DNA from: BOKV01 sp041739465
Lineage (GTDB): Bacteria > Pseudomonadota > Alphaproteobacteria > Rhizobiales > Rhizobiaceae
Assembly: GCA_041739465.1 (NCBI GenBank)
Contig: JBGSNX010000039.1
Span: 13,522 to 77,521 of the forward strand
Length of the DNA: 64,000 bases
Direction of reading: 5' to 3'
The position numbers were made by a program, and so were the translations under genes. Below the pieces are notes generated by a model that was not told where the DNA came from, searched no databases, and saw only the letters and a list, made by a program, of their open reading frames with translations. Below, piece by piece: positions 8,063 to 16,809 of the stretch (position 1 is its first letter; every line of letters begins with the position of its first letter).

Positions 8063-8119
8063 GGCCGGCAAGCCCTTCCTTCGGGATGCTGATGGGGCGG
8101 CAACACAAGTTGCGGGTGG

Positions 8120-8224
8120 CTAGAGCAGGACGAGCCGGATCAGGAATGCGATGGAACCGATAACAAAGATGCCGATCAGGTAGAGCACCACGAACCACAG
8201 CCAGCGCTGCAAGGATGTGCGCAT
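8120..8224 (-). CDS. small membrane protein of cytochrome bd oxidase operon, DUF2474 type
   Basis: A 34-residue single-pass membrane protein. It has a polar N-terminus with WLWF, one long hydrophobic helix and an ending FLIRLVLL. This matches the small DUF2474 proteins found after cydB/cioB, which are thought to stabilise the oxidase as CydX does in enterobacteria. Its ATG overlaps the cioB stop by one base (TGATG), so it is translationally coupled. It is easily missed because of its size. Confidence 0.8.
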   Translation of the reverse strand: MRTSLQRWLWFVVLYLIGIFVIGSIAFLIRLVLL

Positions 8225-9228
8225 CAATGGTACCCTTCGCCATGGCGGACCTTGCCTCGGAAAACCCAATAGGAATAGGCGGTGTAGGCAAGGATCATGG
8301 GGATCAAGACGACCGCGCCGACCAGAAGAAAAAGAAGCGAGCTGTCGGGAGCTGCGGCTTCTTCAATGGTCAATGCCGGCGGGACAATGTTGGGATAAAA
8401 GCTGACCCCGAGTCCGGCAAAGGACAGCACGAAAATTGCCACTGTCGCCAGAAACGGGCGCAGATGATCCTCGTCTCGAAGGCCTCTCCAAAGCTGCCAT
8501 ATTGCGAAGGCAAGCAGTAGCGGAACAATCGCGGTCCATATCCCCGAAGGCCAGCCAAACCAGCGAGCGAGATACTCCGGTCGAAGCAAGGGTGTAACAA
8601 GGCTTACGATGCCGATCAGCGCGACCAGTCCCGCGCCAAGCGGCACGGCAAAACTCCGTGCACGCGCCAGGGTTTCGCCTTCAGTTTTCAAGATCAGCCA
8701 GGTCGCACCCAGCATTGCGTATCCAACCACCACCGCAAAGGCTGTCAAAGCCGAGAACGGCGTCAGCCAGTCCCAATTGCAACCACCATAAGCGCGCCCT
8801 TCGGTCACAATGCCTTGTACCAGCGCGCCGAGCGCCATGCCCTGTGCGAGAGCTGCGACCAGCGAGCCGCCCCAAAACCCGAACTCCCAAAACCCCTGCA
8901 TCCGCTTTGTCCGGTGCACAAACTCGAAAGCCACGCCACGGAAGATCAGCCCAAGGAGCATGGCAATTATCAACGGATACAGCGCCGGCATCACAATGGC
9001 ATAGGCAAGCGGAAAGACCGCGAACAATCCACCGCCGCCCAGCACCAGCCAGGTTTCGTTACCGTCCCAAACGGGCGCGATGGTGTTCATGGCGAGGTGC
9101 CGTTCGTCGCGGTCCTTGAGAAACGGGAACAGGATGCCGATGCCCAAATCGAAGCCATCCAGAAGGACATAGGCCAGCACGGCGAAGGCGATCAGTCCGG
9201 CCCAGATAAAGGGAAGATCAAAGACCAT
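8224..9228 (-). CDS. cioB: cytochrome bd-type quinol oxidase subunit II (CioB/CydB)
   Basis: A 334-residue protein with about eight membrane helices. It begins FDLPFIWAGLIAFAVLAYVLLDGFDLGIG, with the typical DGFDLG motif, followed by WDGNETWLVLGGGGLFAVFP. It is the second core subunit of the cytochrome bd oxidase, which reduces oxygen to water with quinol and needs no proton pumping. It starts 3 bp after the cioA stop and overlaps the small subunit gene. The length (about 335 residues) is that of the cyanide-insensitive subgroup; longer versions belong to other subgroups. Confidence 0.95.
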   Translation of the reverse strand: MVFDLPFIWAGLIAFAVLAYVLLDGFDLGIGILFPFLKDRDERHLAMNTIAPVWDGNETWLVLGGGGLFAVFPLAYAIVMPALYPLIIAMLLGLIFRGVAFEFVHRTKRMQGFWEFGFWGGSLVAALAQGMALGALVQGIVTEGRAYGGCNWDWLTPFSALTAFAVVVGYAMLGATWLILKTEGETLARARSFAVPLGAGLVALIGIVSLVTPLLRPEYLARWFGWPSGIWTAIVPLLLAFAIWQLWRGLRDEDHLRPFLATVAIFVLSFAGLGVSFYPNIVPPALTIEEAAAPDSSLLFLLVGAVVLIPMILAYTAYSYWVFRGKVRHGEGYH

Positions 9229-9231
9229 GGC

Positions 9232-10650
9232 CTATTCTCCTGCAACCGGATGCGGGGCGGTCGGGTTGGCGGCGACCGGGGTAATGCCTGCTGTCCGTGT
9301 TGGCCCGATCTCGTCAATGCCGATCCGGTCTTCAGGTCGTTTGCCCATCAGGCGCAGCACGTAGAATGTGCCTGAGCCGAAGACTAGGAAATAGACCACG
9401 ATAAAAGCCATCAGCGAGGCGCTGACCGCATCGGCTTGCAACGGGGAGGCGCTTTCGCCGGTACGCAGCAGACCATAGACAGTGTATGGCTGGCGGCCGA
9501 CTTCGGTGGTGATCCAGCCGCACAGCACGGCCAGAAAGCCCGACGGCCCCATCGCCACGACAGCACGGTGCAGCCACAGAGCATCATAGAGCCGACCCTT
9601 CCATCTGGCCCATGCCGACCAAAAGCCGATGGCCAGCATGGCAAATCCAATGGCGACCATGATGCGGAAGGTCCAGAAGATCAACGCCGATTTCGGACGC
9701 TCGTCGACCGGGAAAGCATCCAACCCTTTGATCGGCGTATCGAGGCTGTGTGTCAGGATGAGCGATCCCAATAGCGGGATCTCAACCTTGTAACGGGTCT
9801 TGCCTGCTTCATCGTCGGGCAGCCCGAAAAGGATCAGCGGGGCACGTCCTTGGGGATAGCTTTCGAAATGGCCCTCCATTGCTGCGATCTTGGCAGGCTG
9901 GTGTTCCAACGTGTTAACGCCGTGCATGTCGCCTGCCACAATCTGGATTGGCGTCACGACAAATGCCATCCACATCGCCATTGAGAACATCACCGCCGCA
10001 GCCCGGCTGTTTCGGCTGCGCAGCAGATGCCACGCACCGACGGCGCCAACCACGAAGGCGGTGGTCAGATAGGCAGCCAGAACCATGTGCACGAGCCGAT
10101 AGGGAAAGGACGGGTTGAAGATGATCGCCCACCAGTCTTCGGGCACGAACTGACCGACCTCGTTGATGCTGTATCCCTGCGGCGTGTGCATCCAGCTGTT
10201 GACGCTGAGAATCCAGAAGGCGGACATCAAGGTCCCGATCGCCACAATGGTTGTCGCCGCCATGTGCAGCCTGTCGCCGACCCGCTCCCGCCCGAACAGC
10301 ATGATGCCAAGGAATCCGGCCTCAAGGAAGAATGCAGACAGAACCTCATAGCCCATCAACGGCCCGAGAACCGGGCCGGTCTTGTCGGAGAATACCGACC
10401 AGTTTGTACCAAACTGATAGGACATCACGATGCCTGAAACGACGCCCATGCCGAAGACCACTGCAAAGATGGTTTTCCAGTAGTCGAAGAGCCGCAGATA
10501 AACCTCGTCGCGGTGCCACAGCCAAAGGCCGTTCAGAACCGCGAGAAAGCTGGCAAGACCGATCGAGAAAGCCGGAAAAATGATGTGGGCCGAGATGGTG
10601 AATGCGAACTGGAACCGGGCGAGGTCGATCGCAGAAAATTCGTTGAACAT
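9232..10650 (-). CDS. cioA: cytochrome bd-type quinol oxidase subunit I (CioA/CydA)
   Basis: A 472-residue, nine-helix membrane protein that binds the three hemes and the quinol. The first heme histidine lies in ARFQFAFTISAHIIFPAFSIGLA and another in YLTTAFVVGAVGAWHL. The conserved GWITTEVGRQPYTVYG is present, with Tyr replacing the usual Trp after GRQP as in many Cio enzymes. The quinol (Q) loop is short, as in cyanide-insensitive oxidases. The frame is open from 10686, but the ATG at 10650 has cagga upstream at good spacing. It is first in cioA-cioB-small subunit. The enzyme would give respiration under low oxygen or when cytochrome c oxidases are poisoned. Confidence 0.94.
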   Translation of the reverse strand: MFNEFSAIDLARFQFAFTISAHIIFPAFSIGLASFLAVLNGLWLWHRDEVYLRLFDYWKTIFAVVFGMGVVSGIVMSYQFGTNWSVFSDKTGPVLGPLMGYEVLSAFFLEAGFLGIMLFGRERVGDRLHMAATTIVAIGTLMSAFWILSVNSWMHTPQGYSINEVGQFVPEDWWAIIFNPSFPYRLVHMVLAAYLTTAFVVGAVGAWHLLRSRNSRAAAVMFSMAMWMAFVVTPIQIVAGDMHGVNTLEHQPAKIAAMEGHFESYPQGRAPLILFGLPDDEAGKTRYKVEIPLLGSLILTHSLDTPIKGLDAFPVDERPKSALIFWTFRIMVAIGFAMLAIGFWSAWARWKGRLYDALWLHRAVVAMGPSGFLAVLCGWITTEVGRQPYTVYGLLRTGESASPLQADAVSASLMAFIVVYFLVFGSGTFYVLRLMGKRPEDRIGIDEIGPTRTAGITPVAANPTAPHPVAGE

Positions 10651-11425
10651 GACAGACATCCTGACGGAATGGTTTGTTTGCTCCAACTGCTATGGGCGGT
10701 GCGCGGTCTTGCCATTGAATGATCAAGGCTTCGCCGAGCGCAGATAGGGGCCAATTGCATTTTCACACAACTGCGGCCCGAACGTTTGGCCGTACCGTGA
10801 GAACAACAATTTAAACCTGCACTTATTGAAAGCAATGTTTTGAATACATCTTTGTTGTCGCACCCCTGCGGGACCTTGCCGGGCGACTGACCAGCTACGC
10901 CCTGCGAACCCTTCAGATGGCGGCGTTGAGCAGTCGCACGTCACAAAAACTGTTCATGTGCTCGGGCGCGCGGGGTACATTCAACCCGCCCACGAACACC
11001 TGCCCACTGATCGGTTTCTGCTAATTGTCGCGTGCGGTTCAGGCTGCGACACAATCGTTCATGGAGGTGTTGGACAGCATGACCATCACAGACATCGCAT
11101 CGAACCGCGACCAGTTGCTGGACAGGATCTTGCCTTTGGCATGAGAAGGCGGATAGCCAGCCTTGAAGCGAAAATCCGGGACCCCTCTTTCTGTCTCGAA
11201 AATCGCGAGAACAATCCGCAGGCCAAAGACCAAGTGTTCCGATGGAAGCAGGGAGTTTGAACTCTTGCACCCGGATGCAGCTGATACGTCCTTCCCCATT
11301 CTTGGTGAATCCTGCGCTGTCTCAAATTGGACATCTGTTGACCTGCATCAAAACACCCCGGACCCATCCCACTAAACTTTGGGGAAACCAATGGCAGTTG
11401 CCATCGTTCGCCGGGAGGTCAAACC
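10651..11425. other. 775-bp region without an intact gene
   Basis: This region holds the cioA promoter (reading left) and the promoter of the secreted protein gene (reading right). It also contains the decayed gene fragment described separately. Open frames here are short, lack good ribosome sites and do not resemble known proteins. A weak palindrome ttgaatgatcaa at 10715-10726 lies 65 bp before cioA but does not have FNR-box spacing. Confidence 0.5.
11130..11260 (+). pseudogene. remnant of a duplicate 3' end of the downstream secreted-protein gene
   Basis: The DNA around 11153-11245 is clearly related to 12580-12667, the end of the next gene. Shared stretches include gccagccttgaagcg and aaaatcgcgagaacaatccg. 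In the same reading direction it encodes IASLEAK...CLENRENNPQAKDQVF, against AASLEAT...RLENRENNPEVKDELF in the intact gene. The match stops before 11129, and no full upstream coding sequence remains. It is best read as the scar of a tandem duplication that has lost its 5' part. Confidence 0.7.
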
Positions 11426-12670
11426 ATGTCACATCGCTTTTCCAAGCTTTCGAAATTCTCGCTTTCGCTTTGCCTTTCATGCTCGCTTATGGCAGCGGTT
11501 CTGCCATCCCATGCCGCAACGATTGATCTGGGCGGAATAAGGCTGCGGCTTCCCCATGTCACTTTGCGTCGATCCGACCGCACACCGACTTACCGGGAAA
11601 ATGTCGCCACCACGCACCCCCGTTGGTATGTCGCTGTACAGGAAGGCCGCCGGTTCGCAACAAATGACCAGGGCTTCTGGATCGGGTATGATGAGCGCGG
11701 CGAAATGGTCATGCAGTTCGAGCTCGCTCTGCCATCCACAGCGGCTGTCAATTCGCCTATCTCTGTGCAGTTTGACGTGAATGGCCGGTTCTACGACACC
11801 ATTCAGGGCGTTCTGGCTTCCGATCGCATTGCGGTCGTGCACAGCAACGACGCAGAGCGGGTGCTGGGAAGGTTGATGAGCGGATCGCGGGTGTTGATCA
11901 ATGTCGCTGGCAACCGTATCGAGACGCATTTGCGAGGGTCTTCCGACGCCATCGAAAACGTGCGGCGGGACGCTGTCCTGCAAAGACGTGCGTTCGCCGA
12001 AGGGCGGGTAAAGGTCGATGAAAAGCCGGAAGATCAATCTGCGATCGCATTCTTCCTGCCGGGGGTAAAGGCACCTGGAAAGGTCGAAGTTCGCTTTGAT
12101 ATCGTCGAGGACAAAGGGCTGGTTTTCTACCTGAATTTCTCAGCCATCGAAGGACACGGCGATCCGGCCTACTCAATGCCCCTGTTTCTGAGTGAGGCAA
12201 AACGCACGGTCGCGATGATTGGCAAGGCGGCGGACTGGACTGAAGTTGCCAAGACCAACCGCGTTGGACTTTTTTCAAAGCGGATCGGCTTTGTCGACGA
12301 CATCAATGGTGGTCCCGTTCCTGAGCCTGATGATGGCAGCGAAGAGTCTGCCGCCACCGAACCGAAGAAGAGCACTGAAATACCCTCCGGTTCGCAAGGC
12401 CAACTGGCCTTGTCAGCGCAGGAAACGGCCCAGCCGGTTTCCAAGACACCGCCGCAGGACTTGAAGGCGGTGAATTTCAATTCCTATGAAGACGGCACGA
12501 CATCGGTTCAGGTCGAACATTCCGTCCGCGGCTTCTCTCGCCGTTTCAATCTTGATCTGGGCGAAGCGCAGGAACTTGCAGCCAGCCTTGAAGCGACCAT
12601 CGAATACGCCACTTTCCGCCTGGAAAATCGCGAGAACAATCCGGAGGTGAAAGACGAGTTGTTCCAATAG
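11426..12670 (+). CDS. secreted protein of unknown function
   Basis: A 414-residue protein with a clear signal peptide (about residues 1-30, cleavage after SHA), so it acts in the periplasm or outside. A gggaggt ribosome site 6 bases before the ATG supports the start. Residues 30 to about 290 look beta-rich (GFWIGYDERGEMVMQFELAL, ISVQFDVNGRFYD). A low-complexity acidic and Ser/Thr/Pro linker follows (PEPDDGSEESAATEPKKST), then a C-terminal helix-rich tail ending NRENNPEVKDELFQ. No known family is recognised. Middle motifs resemble hypotheticals that compare test and reference values. A partial copy of the 3' end lies just upstream. It is convergent with the kinase gene. Confidence 0.75.
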   Translation: MSHRFSKLSKFSLSLCLSCSLMAAVLPSHAATIDLGGIRLRLPHVTLRRSDRTPTYRENVATTHPRWYVAVQEGRRFATNDQGFWIGYDERGEMVMQFELALPSTAAVNSPISVQFDVNGRFYDTIQGVLASDRIAVVHSNDAERVLGRLMSGSRVLINVAGNRIETHLRGSSDAIENVRRDAVLQRRAFAEGRVKVDEKPEDQSAIAFFLPGVKAPGKVEVRFDIVEDKGLVFYLNFSAIEGHGDPAYSMPLFLSEAKRTVAMIGKAADWTEVAKTNRVGLFSKRIGFVDDINGGPVPEPDDGSEESAATEPKKSTEIPSGSQGQLALSAQETAQPVSKTPPQDLKAVNFNSYEDGTTSVQVEHSVRGFSRRFNLDLGEAQELAASLEATIEYATFRLENRENNPEVKDELFQ

Positions 12671-12714
12671 AATCGCGGGTTTGAATTTCTGCCCACGGGG
12701 AGCGAACGTTTAAC

Positions 12715-14334
12715 TCAACTCGCCAGGTGTTCAAACAGCAGTGCCACAGCTTCCGCGCCGGGGTCGTTGTGGCCTGCAAGTTTTTCCTGCGAGATGTAGC
12801 TGGCGCGGCCAGCCTTGGCCCTTGTGATCGTGGCGGTGTGGTTTGCGCCCTTTCTTGCAGCTTGCGCAGCTGCAGCCAATCCGCCGGACAAGGCTTCAAG
12901 CGCCGGGGCCAGCGCATCGATCATGGTGCGGTCGCCCGGCTTTGCGCCACCCACCTGCTGAATGCGCTCAAGGCCTGCCTGAAGCGAACCGGCAACACCC
13001 AGCCCCGAAGCAGATGCATCGCCCGCGGCGGTGAAAAAGATCGCCAGCAAGACACCGGACGAGCCGCCCATGGTCTGGCTCAGTTCAAGACCGATAGCCC
13101 GGAAGAGCTGGGTTAGGTCTGCCAATGGCAGCCGGTCAAGCGCGGCGAGTAGTGCCTTGGCCGCAACTGCCAAGGTGCTGCCGGTGTCGCCATCGCCTGA
13201 TTTTGCATCCAGCGCATTCAACCGAGTTTCGGCTTCTATCATCACCTTGCAGCAGCGTTCGACAAAGGCGCGCATTTTCTCGTTGCTGGACGGCATGGGC
13301 TGGATCGGCGTCAGCCCGTCGGGCAGCGCCACAAGGGAAATTTCTGCCAGCGGCAGACACCCTGGCCATGCCCAAGGCGCAACCGGTGCCATCATCGCCT
13401 TTTCATCGGCGCTGTTGAGCGGCAGCATGGAAATGGAGAAACCCTGCATGTCCAGCGAAGTCATCATTGGTGCCGGACCAACCATCCAGTGGACTTGCGC
13501 GCCAATGCGCGAGCGCATCAACTCTTCGGCAAGCACTGCCATTTCCAGTGGCGTTGCGCCGCCAAGGTTGTTCAGCAGGGCGACATGCGGCTTGTTGCCG
13601 ACATGCGGGTAAAGCCGGTCAACGACCCGCTCCATCGCATCGCGGGCTGTGGAGAAATTGACCTGTTCAATGCCCGCTTCACCGTGAATGCCAAGTCCCA
13701 GTTCGGCCAGACCCGGTTTTATCCGGTCTTCCTTTGGCGAACCGGGAACGGTGCAGGTATCGAGCGACATGCCGATGGAAAATACGCCCTTGATGACCCG
13801 CTCTGCGGCTTTTGTCACGGCGTCCAGGTCCTCGCCCTGCTCGGCAAGCGCACCTGCAATCTTGTGTACGAAAAGCGTGCCGGCAACACCGCGCGCCTGT
13901 GGCAAATCGGGTAGGGCAATGTCATCGTCGACGATGACCATATTGACCTTGAGGCCCTGCGCGCGGGCGCGTTCGGCAGCAAGGCCGAAATTGAGCCGGT
14001 CGCCGGTATAGTTCTTGACGATCAACAGGCACCCTGCCTTGCCTGTCACGGCAAGAATGCCTGCCAAGACAGCATCCATGGATGGGGAAGCGAAGACTTC
14101 ACCGCACACAGCCGCAGTCAGCATCCCCTTGCCGACAAATCCGGCGTGGCTGGGTTCGTGCCCGGAACCACCGCCAGACACCAGGGCGACCTTTGAGCGA
14201 TCCCAGTCAGAACGAACAACTACCTTGATGTGCGGGTAGCCATCAAGCCTTGCCAGCCGCCCGCCTGATGTGCGCAGCGTGCCGTCAATCGCCTCGGTGA
14301 CAAGCGTTTCGCGTGAATTGATGAATTGCTTCAT
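12715..14334 (-). CDS. dihydroxyacetone kinase-family enzyme, fused DhaK and DhaL domains
   Basis: A 539-residue ATP-dependent kinase for a small keto-sugar. Residues 1 to about 325 are the DhaK domain, with GGGSGHEPSHAGFVG and the substrate-binding His217 in GLGIHGEAG that forms a covalent hemiaminal with the ketone. The C-terminal part is the DhaL domain, with the Mg-ATP aspartates in KSGDGDTGSTL. An ATG at 14334 with gagga upstream is chosen over the open frame to 14352. It is last in the sugar ABC operon. In such contexts the kinase often phosphorylates a tetrulose or an apiose-like product, so the substrate may not be dihydroxyacetone. Confidence 0.88.
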   Translation of the reverse strand: MKQFINSRETLVTEAIDGTLRTSGGRLARLDGYPHIKVVVRSDWDRSKVALVSGGGSGHEPSHAGFVGKGMLTAAVCGEVFASPSMDAVLAGILAVTGKAGCLLIVKNYTGDRLNFGLAAERARAQGLKVNMVIVDDDIALPDLPQARGVAGTLFVHKIAGALAEQGEDLDAVTKAAERVIKGVFSIGMSLDTCTVPGSPKEDRIKPGLAELGLGIHGEAGIEQVNFSTARDAMERVVDRLYPHVGNKPHVALLNNLGGATPLEMAVLAEELMRSRIGAQVHWMVGPAPMMTSLDMQGFSISMLPLNSADEKAMMAPVAPWAWPGCLPLAEISLVALPDGLTPIQPMPSSNEKMRAFVERCCKVMIEAETRLNALDAKSGDGDTGSTLAVAAKALLAALDRLPLADLTQLFRAIGLELSQTMGGSSGVLLAIFFTAAGDASASGLGVAGSLQAGLERIQQVGGAKPGDRTMIDALAPALEALSGGLAAAAQAARKGANHTATITRAKAGRASYISQEKLAGHNDPGAEAVALLFEHLAS

Positions 14335-14374
14335 GGCAGTTTTCCTCAGCAAATGCAGTCAGTCTGGGTTTTGC

Positions 14375-15394
14375 TCATGCCGTGGCAATCCTGTTGCCGA
14401 CAGCGTCAAAATACAAAGGTTGGTGCAACTCGATCCGCACCGCATCGCCGGACTTGAAAATGTCGTTCGGTTCGCCCAGCGAAACGACCTTGCGACCCGA
14501 GCAGTCGAGGTGAATGTGATTTTGATCTCCCAGATGTTCGATCCAGTCGATCTTTGCATTTCCGTTTGCGCCATTTGCCGAAGATATTTTCAAGTGCTCG
14601 GTTCGCGCGCCGACAATTGCAGCGCCCGTAGGCGTCGACTGCGATGGCAAAAGGCCGACCGGCAACAGATTGATTTGCGGGCTGCCGAGCCTTGCAGCAA
14701 CGTGCAGATTGGCCGGCTGTTCGTAGATCTCACGTGGACTGCCGATCTGCACCAGTTCGCCCTGCGAAAGAATGCCGATGCGGTCTGCCATGGTCATTGC
14801 TTCGACCTGATCGTGAGTGACATAGAGGATCGTCGCACCGATTTCATTCTGGATGCGTTTGAGTTCGAGGCGCAGGTTCGCACGCAACTTGGCATCCAGC
14901 GACGAAAGCGGTTCGTCCATCAGGAAGATCGAAGGTTGGCGCACCAGCGCACGGCCAATTGCAACGCGCTGCATTTCCCCACCGGAAAGTTTGGTCGAAC
15001 GGTTTTCAAGCTTGTGGTCGATGCGAACCATCCGGGCCACTTCGCGCACTCGCGCATCGACCTCAGCCGCATCCATCCGGCGCTGGGGCGAGCGGAGCGG
15101 AAAGGCGAGGTTTTCGTAAACTGACAGGTGCGGGTACAGTGAATATTGCTGAAAGACGAAGGCAACATCGCGAGCTGCCGGTGCCAGCGAATTCACTTTC
15201 TCGCCGTTGATGGTGATCTCGCCCTCTTCGGCTGTTTCAAGACCGGCAATTAGCCGCAAGGTCGTGGTTTTTCCAGCACCGGTTGGCCCAAGCAGAACGA
15301 CGAACTCGCCGTCCTTTATGTCGAGGTCAAGTCCACGCACTGCCTTTGCTGCACCAAAGGATTTTGAGACACCGCGCAACGAGATGTCAGCCAT
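14375..15394 (-). CDS. sugar ABC transporter ATP-binding protein (second ATPase)
   Basis: A 339-residue MalK/UgpC-type ATPase. It has Walker A GPTGAGKTTT, signature LSGGEMQRVAIGRAL, Walker B IFLMDEPLSS and the switch His in YVTHD. The C-terminal third is the regulatory OB-like domain. The Walker A has GPTGAGKT in place of the GPSGCGKS usual in this group, as in the second ATPase of glycerol-type importers. Its ATG overlaps the preceding ATPase gene by 8 bp. Two non-identical ATPases in one operon point to a heterodimeric motor. The acidic and tyrosine-rich C-terminus may bind regulators. Confidence 0.92.
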   Translation of the reverse strand: MADISLRGVSKSFGAAKAVRGLDLDIKDGEFVVLLGPTGAGKTTTLRLIAGLETAEEGEITINGEKVNSLAPAARDVAFVFQQYSLYPHLSVYENLAFPLRSPQRRMDAAEVDARVREVARMVRIDHKLENRSTKLSGGEMQRVAIGRALVRQPSIFLMDEPLSSLDAKLRANLRLELKRIQNEIGATILYVTHDQVEAMTMADRIGILSQGELVQIGSPREIYEQPANLHVAARLGSPQINLLPVGLLPSQSTPTGAAIVGARTEHLKISSANGANGNAKIDWIEHLGDQNHIHLDCSGRKVVSLGEPNDIFKSGDAVRIELHQPLYFDAVGNRIATA

Positions 15395-16484
15395 GATTGC
15401 CTCCCGTCATCAGATCGGTGCGGATTGCACGACCTGATTGCTCGGAAAAGAGCGACAGCTTGGGCGTATCAAGGGCCAAGCCCACAGGTTCGCCGACTGC
15501 CAGTTTGCGGTTTGCCGAAGTGCGCGCCTTTATGATGCCCCCGGGCATTTCAATGGCAACGATCTGCGTTGTTCCAAGGTACTCGCTTTCATAGACTGCG
15601 CCGCGCAGCTTGGAATTGTCGTCGAAACGAATGTGTTCCGGGCGCACCCCGAGCACGAGGCCCGTTGGCGCAATCTCCTCATGGACTTTGGGTATTCCAA
15701 CCTGTGCGCCATTGACCGTGATCGTGTCTGCACCCTTTTTCAGACCGGCCTCGAAGCGGATGAAATTCATCGGCGGTGAGCCGATGAAATCGGCAACATA
15801 AATGCTGGCCGGACGGGCGTAGATTTCCTGCGGGCTGGCAAACTGTTCGATGGAGCCGTGGTTCATGACAGCGATCTTGTCGGCCATGGCCATCGCCTCA
15901 TGCTGGTCATGGGTAACATAGACCGTCGTTGCCCCGATGCGGTTGTGCAACTCGCGCAATTCACGGATCATCACTTCGCGAAACTCTGCATCAAGTGTTC
16001 CGAGCGGTTCGTCCATCAGGAAACATTTTGGTCGCCTGACGATTGCCCGCCCGAGCGCAACGCGCTGACGGTCGCCACCGGCAAGGCCGGACACCGGCTT
16101 GTCCAGGACGTGGTCGATCTGCAAGAGCCTCGCGGTCTCTTCCACCCTGCTTTTGATTTCCGCAGAAGGCACACCTTGCGCCAACAGCGGGAAGCCGATG
16201 TTGCGGCGAACGTTCATGTGCGGATAGAGCGCAAACAGCTGGAAGACGAAGGCGATATCCCTGTCGCGGGCGCGCCTGAAAGTGACGTCTTCGCCGCCAA
16301 GCAGAATGCGTCCATCGGTCGGAAGTTCCAGACCAGCAATCATTCGAAGGGTGGTGGTCTTGCCACAGCCCGATGGTCCCAGCAGGGCGAGAAATTCTCC
16401 GTCCGCAACTGTGAAGGACGACTCCTTTACTGCGACGAAATCGCCGAAAGCTTTTTTCAGTTTTTCAACCCGGATCTCAGCCAA
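15387..16484 (-). CDS. sugar ABC transporter ATP-binding protein (first ATPase)
   Basis: A 365-residue MalK/UgpC-type ATPase with Walker A GPSGCGKTTT, Walker B CFLMDEPLGTLDAE and YVTHDQHEAMAMAD. The signature loop is unusual: LAGGDRQRVALGRAI, in place of the common LSGGQRQR. No ATG fits the N-terminus. A TTG at 16484 with ggag 9 bases upstream gives the normal start AEIRVEKLKKAFGDF, four bases after the previous gene. The atypical signature suggests the two ATPase sites are not equal, as in other heterodimeric ABC motors. Confidence 0.9.
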   Translation of the reverse strand: MAEIRVEKLKKAFGDFVAVKESSFTVADGEFLALLGPSGCGKTTTLRMIAGLELPTDGRILLGGEDVTFRRARDRDIAFVFQLFALYPHMNVRRNIGFPLLAQGVPSAEIKSRVEETARLLQIDHVLDKPVSGLAGGDRQRVALGRAIVRRPKCFLMDEPLGTLDAEFREVMIRELRELHNRIGATTVYVTHDQHEAMAMADKIAVMNHGSIEQFASPQEIYARPASIYVADFIGSPPMNFIRFEAGLKKGADTITVNGAQVGIPKVHEEIAPTGLVLGVRPEHIRFDDNSKLRGAVYESEYLGTTQIVAIEMPGGIIKARTSANRKLAVGEPVGLALDTPKLSLFSEQSGRAIRTDLMTGGNHG

Positions 16485-16488
16485 TGCC

Positions 16489-16809
16489 CTACTCCGGAAA
16501 TTTCGAAACAAAGATAAACATGATCGTGCCTGCCAGCATGGTCAGGAAAGACCAGGTGTAAAGTGTCAGCGCAAACGACTGGAACATCATCAGGAAGCCC
16601 GCGGCGATCAGCAGCGTGGCGATGTATTCCATCGGCGCGCGGCGAAGGAAGAATGGCCGCTTGCGAACCGGAGCCACTGCGGTGCGTGTCGCCGAATGCA
16701 GCGTGTATTTCTCAATCAGCCGTTCGCCGGCCTCGATATCTGCCTGCGTGACCGTTGAAGTCCCGGCCGTGGATGCATTCTTGCCTGTTGTCTTGACGGG
16801 CTCGTTCAT
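16489..16809 (-). CDS. small two-helix membrane protein of the sugar ABC operon
   Basis: A 106-residue protein. The N-terminal 55 residues are polar (EPVKTTGKNASTAGTST, then DIEAGERLIEKYTLHS), and two hydrophobic helices fill the rest (EYIATLLIAAGFLMMFQSFA and TWSFLTMLAGTIMFIFVS). Its ATG overlaps the permease stop (ATGA), and 4 bp separate it from the first ATPase, so it is made together with the transporter. The family is not recognised. Small extra membrane proteins occur in glycerol-type importers, so a structural or assembly role in the ABC complex is the simplest guess. A much longer frame read upstream from here is antisense-style noise over the permease. Confidence 0.8.
   Translation of the reverse strand: MNEPVKTTGKNASTAGTSTVTQADIEAGERLIEKYTLHSATRTAVAPVRKRPFFLRRAPMEYIATLLIAAGFLMMFQSFALTLYTWSFLTMLAGTIMFIFVSKFPE

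Noticed and set aside
10715..10726. ttgaatgatcaa before cioA as an FNR box
   Set aside because: An FNR site is ttgat-N4-atcaa. Here the halves are two bases too close, so it does not fit, although oxygen control of cioAB would be sensible.
10958..11260. 100-residue frame as an intact gene
   Set aside because: Only its last 38 residues have any likeness to a protein, and these match the end of the next gene. There is no start context, so it is treated as a remnant.
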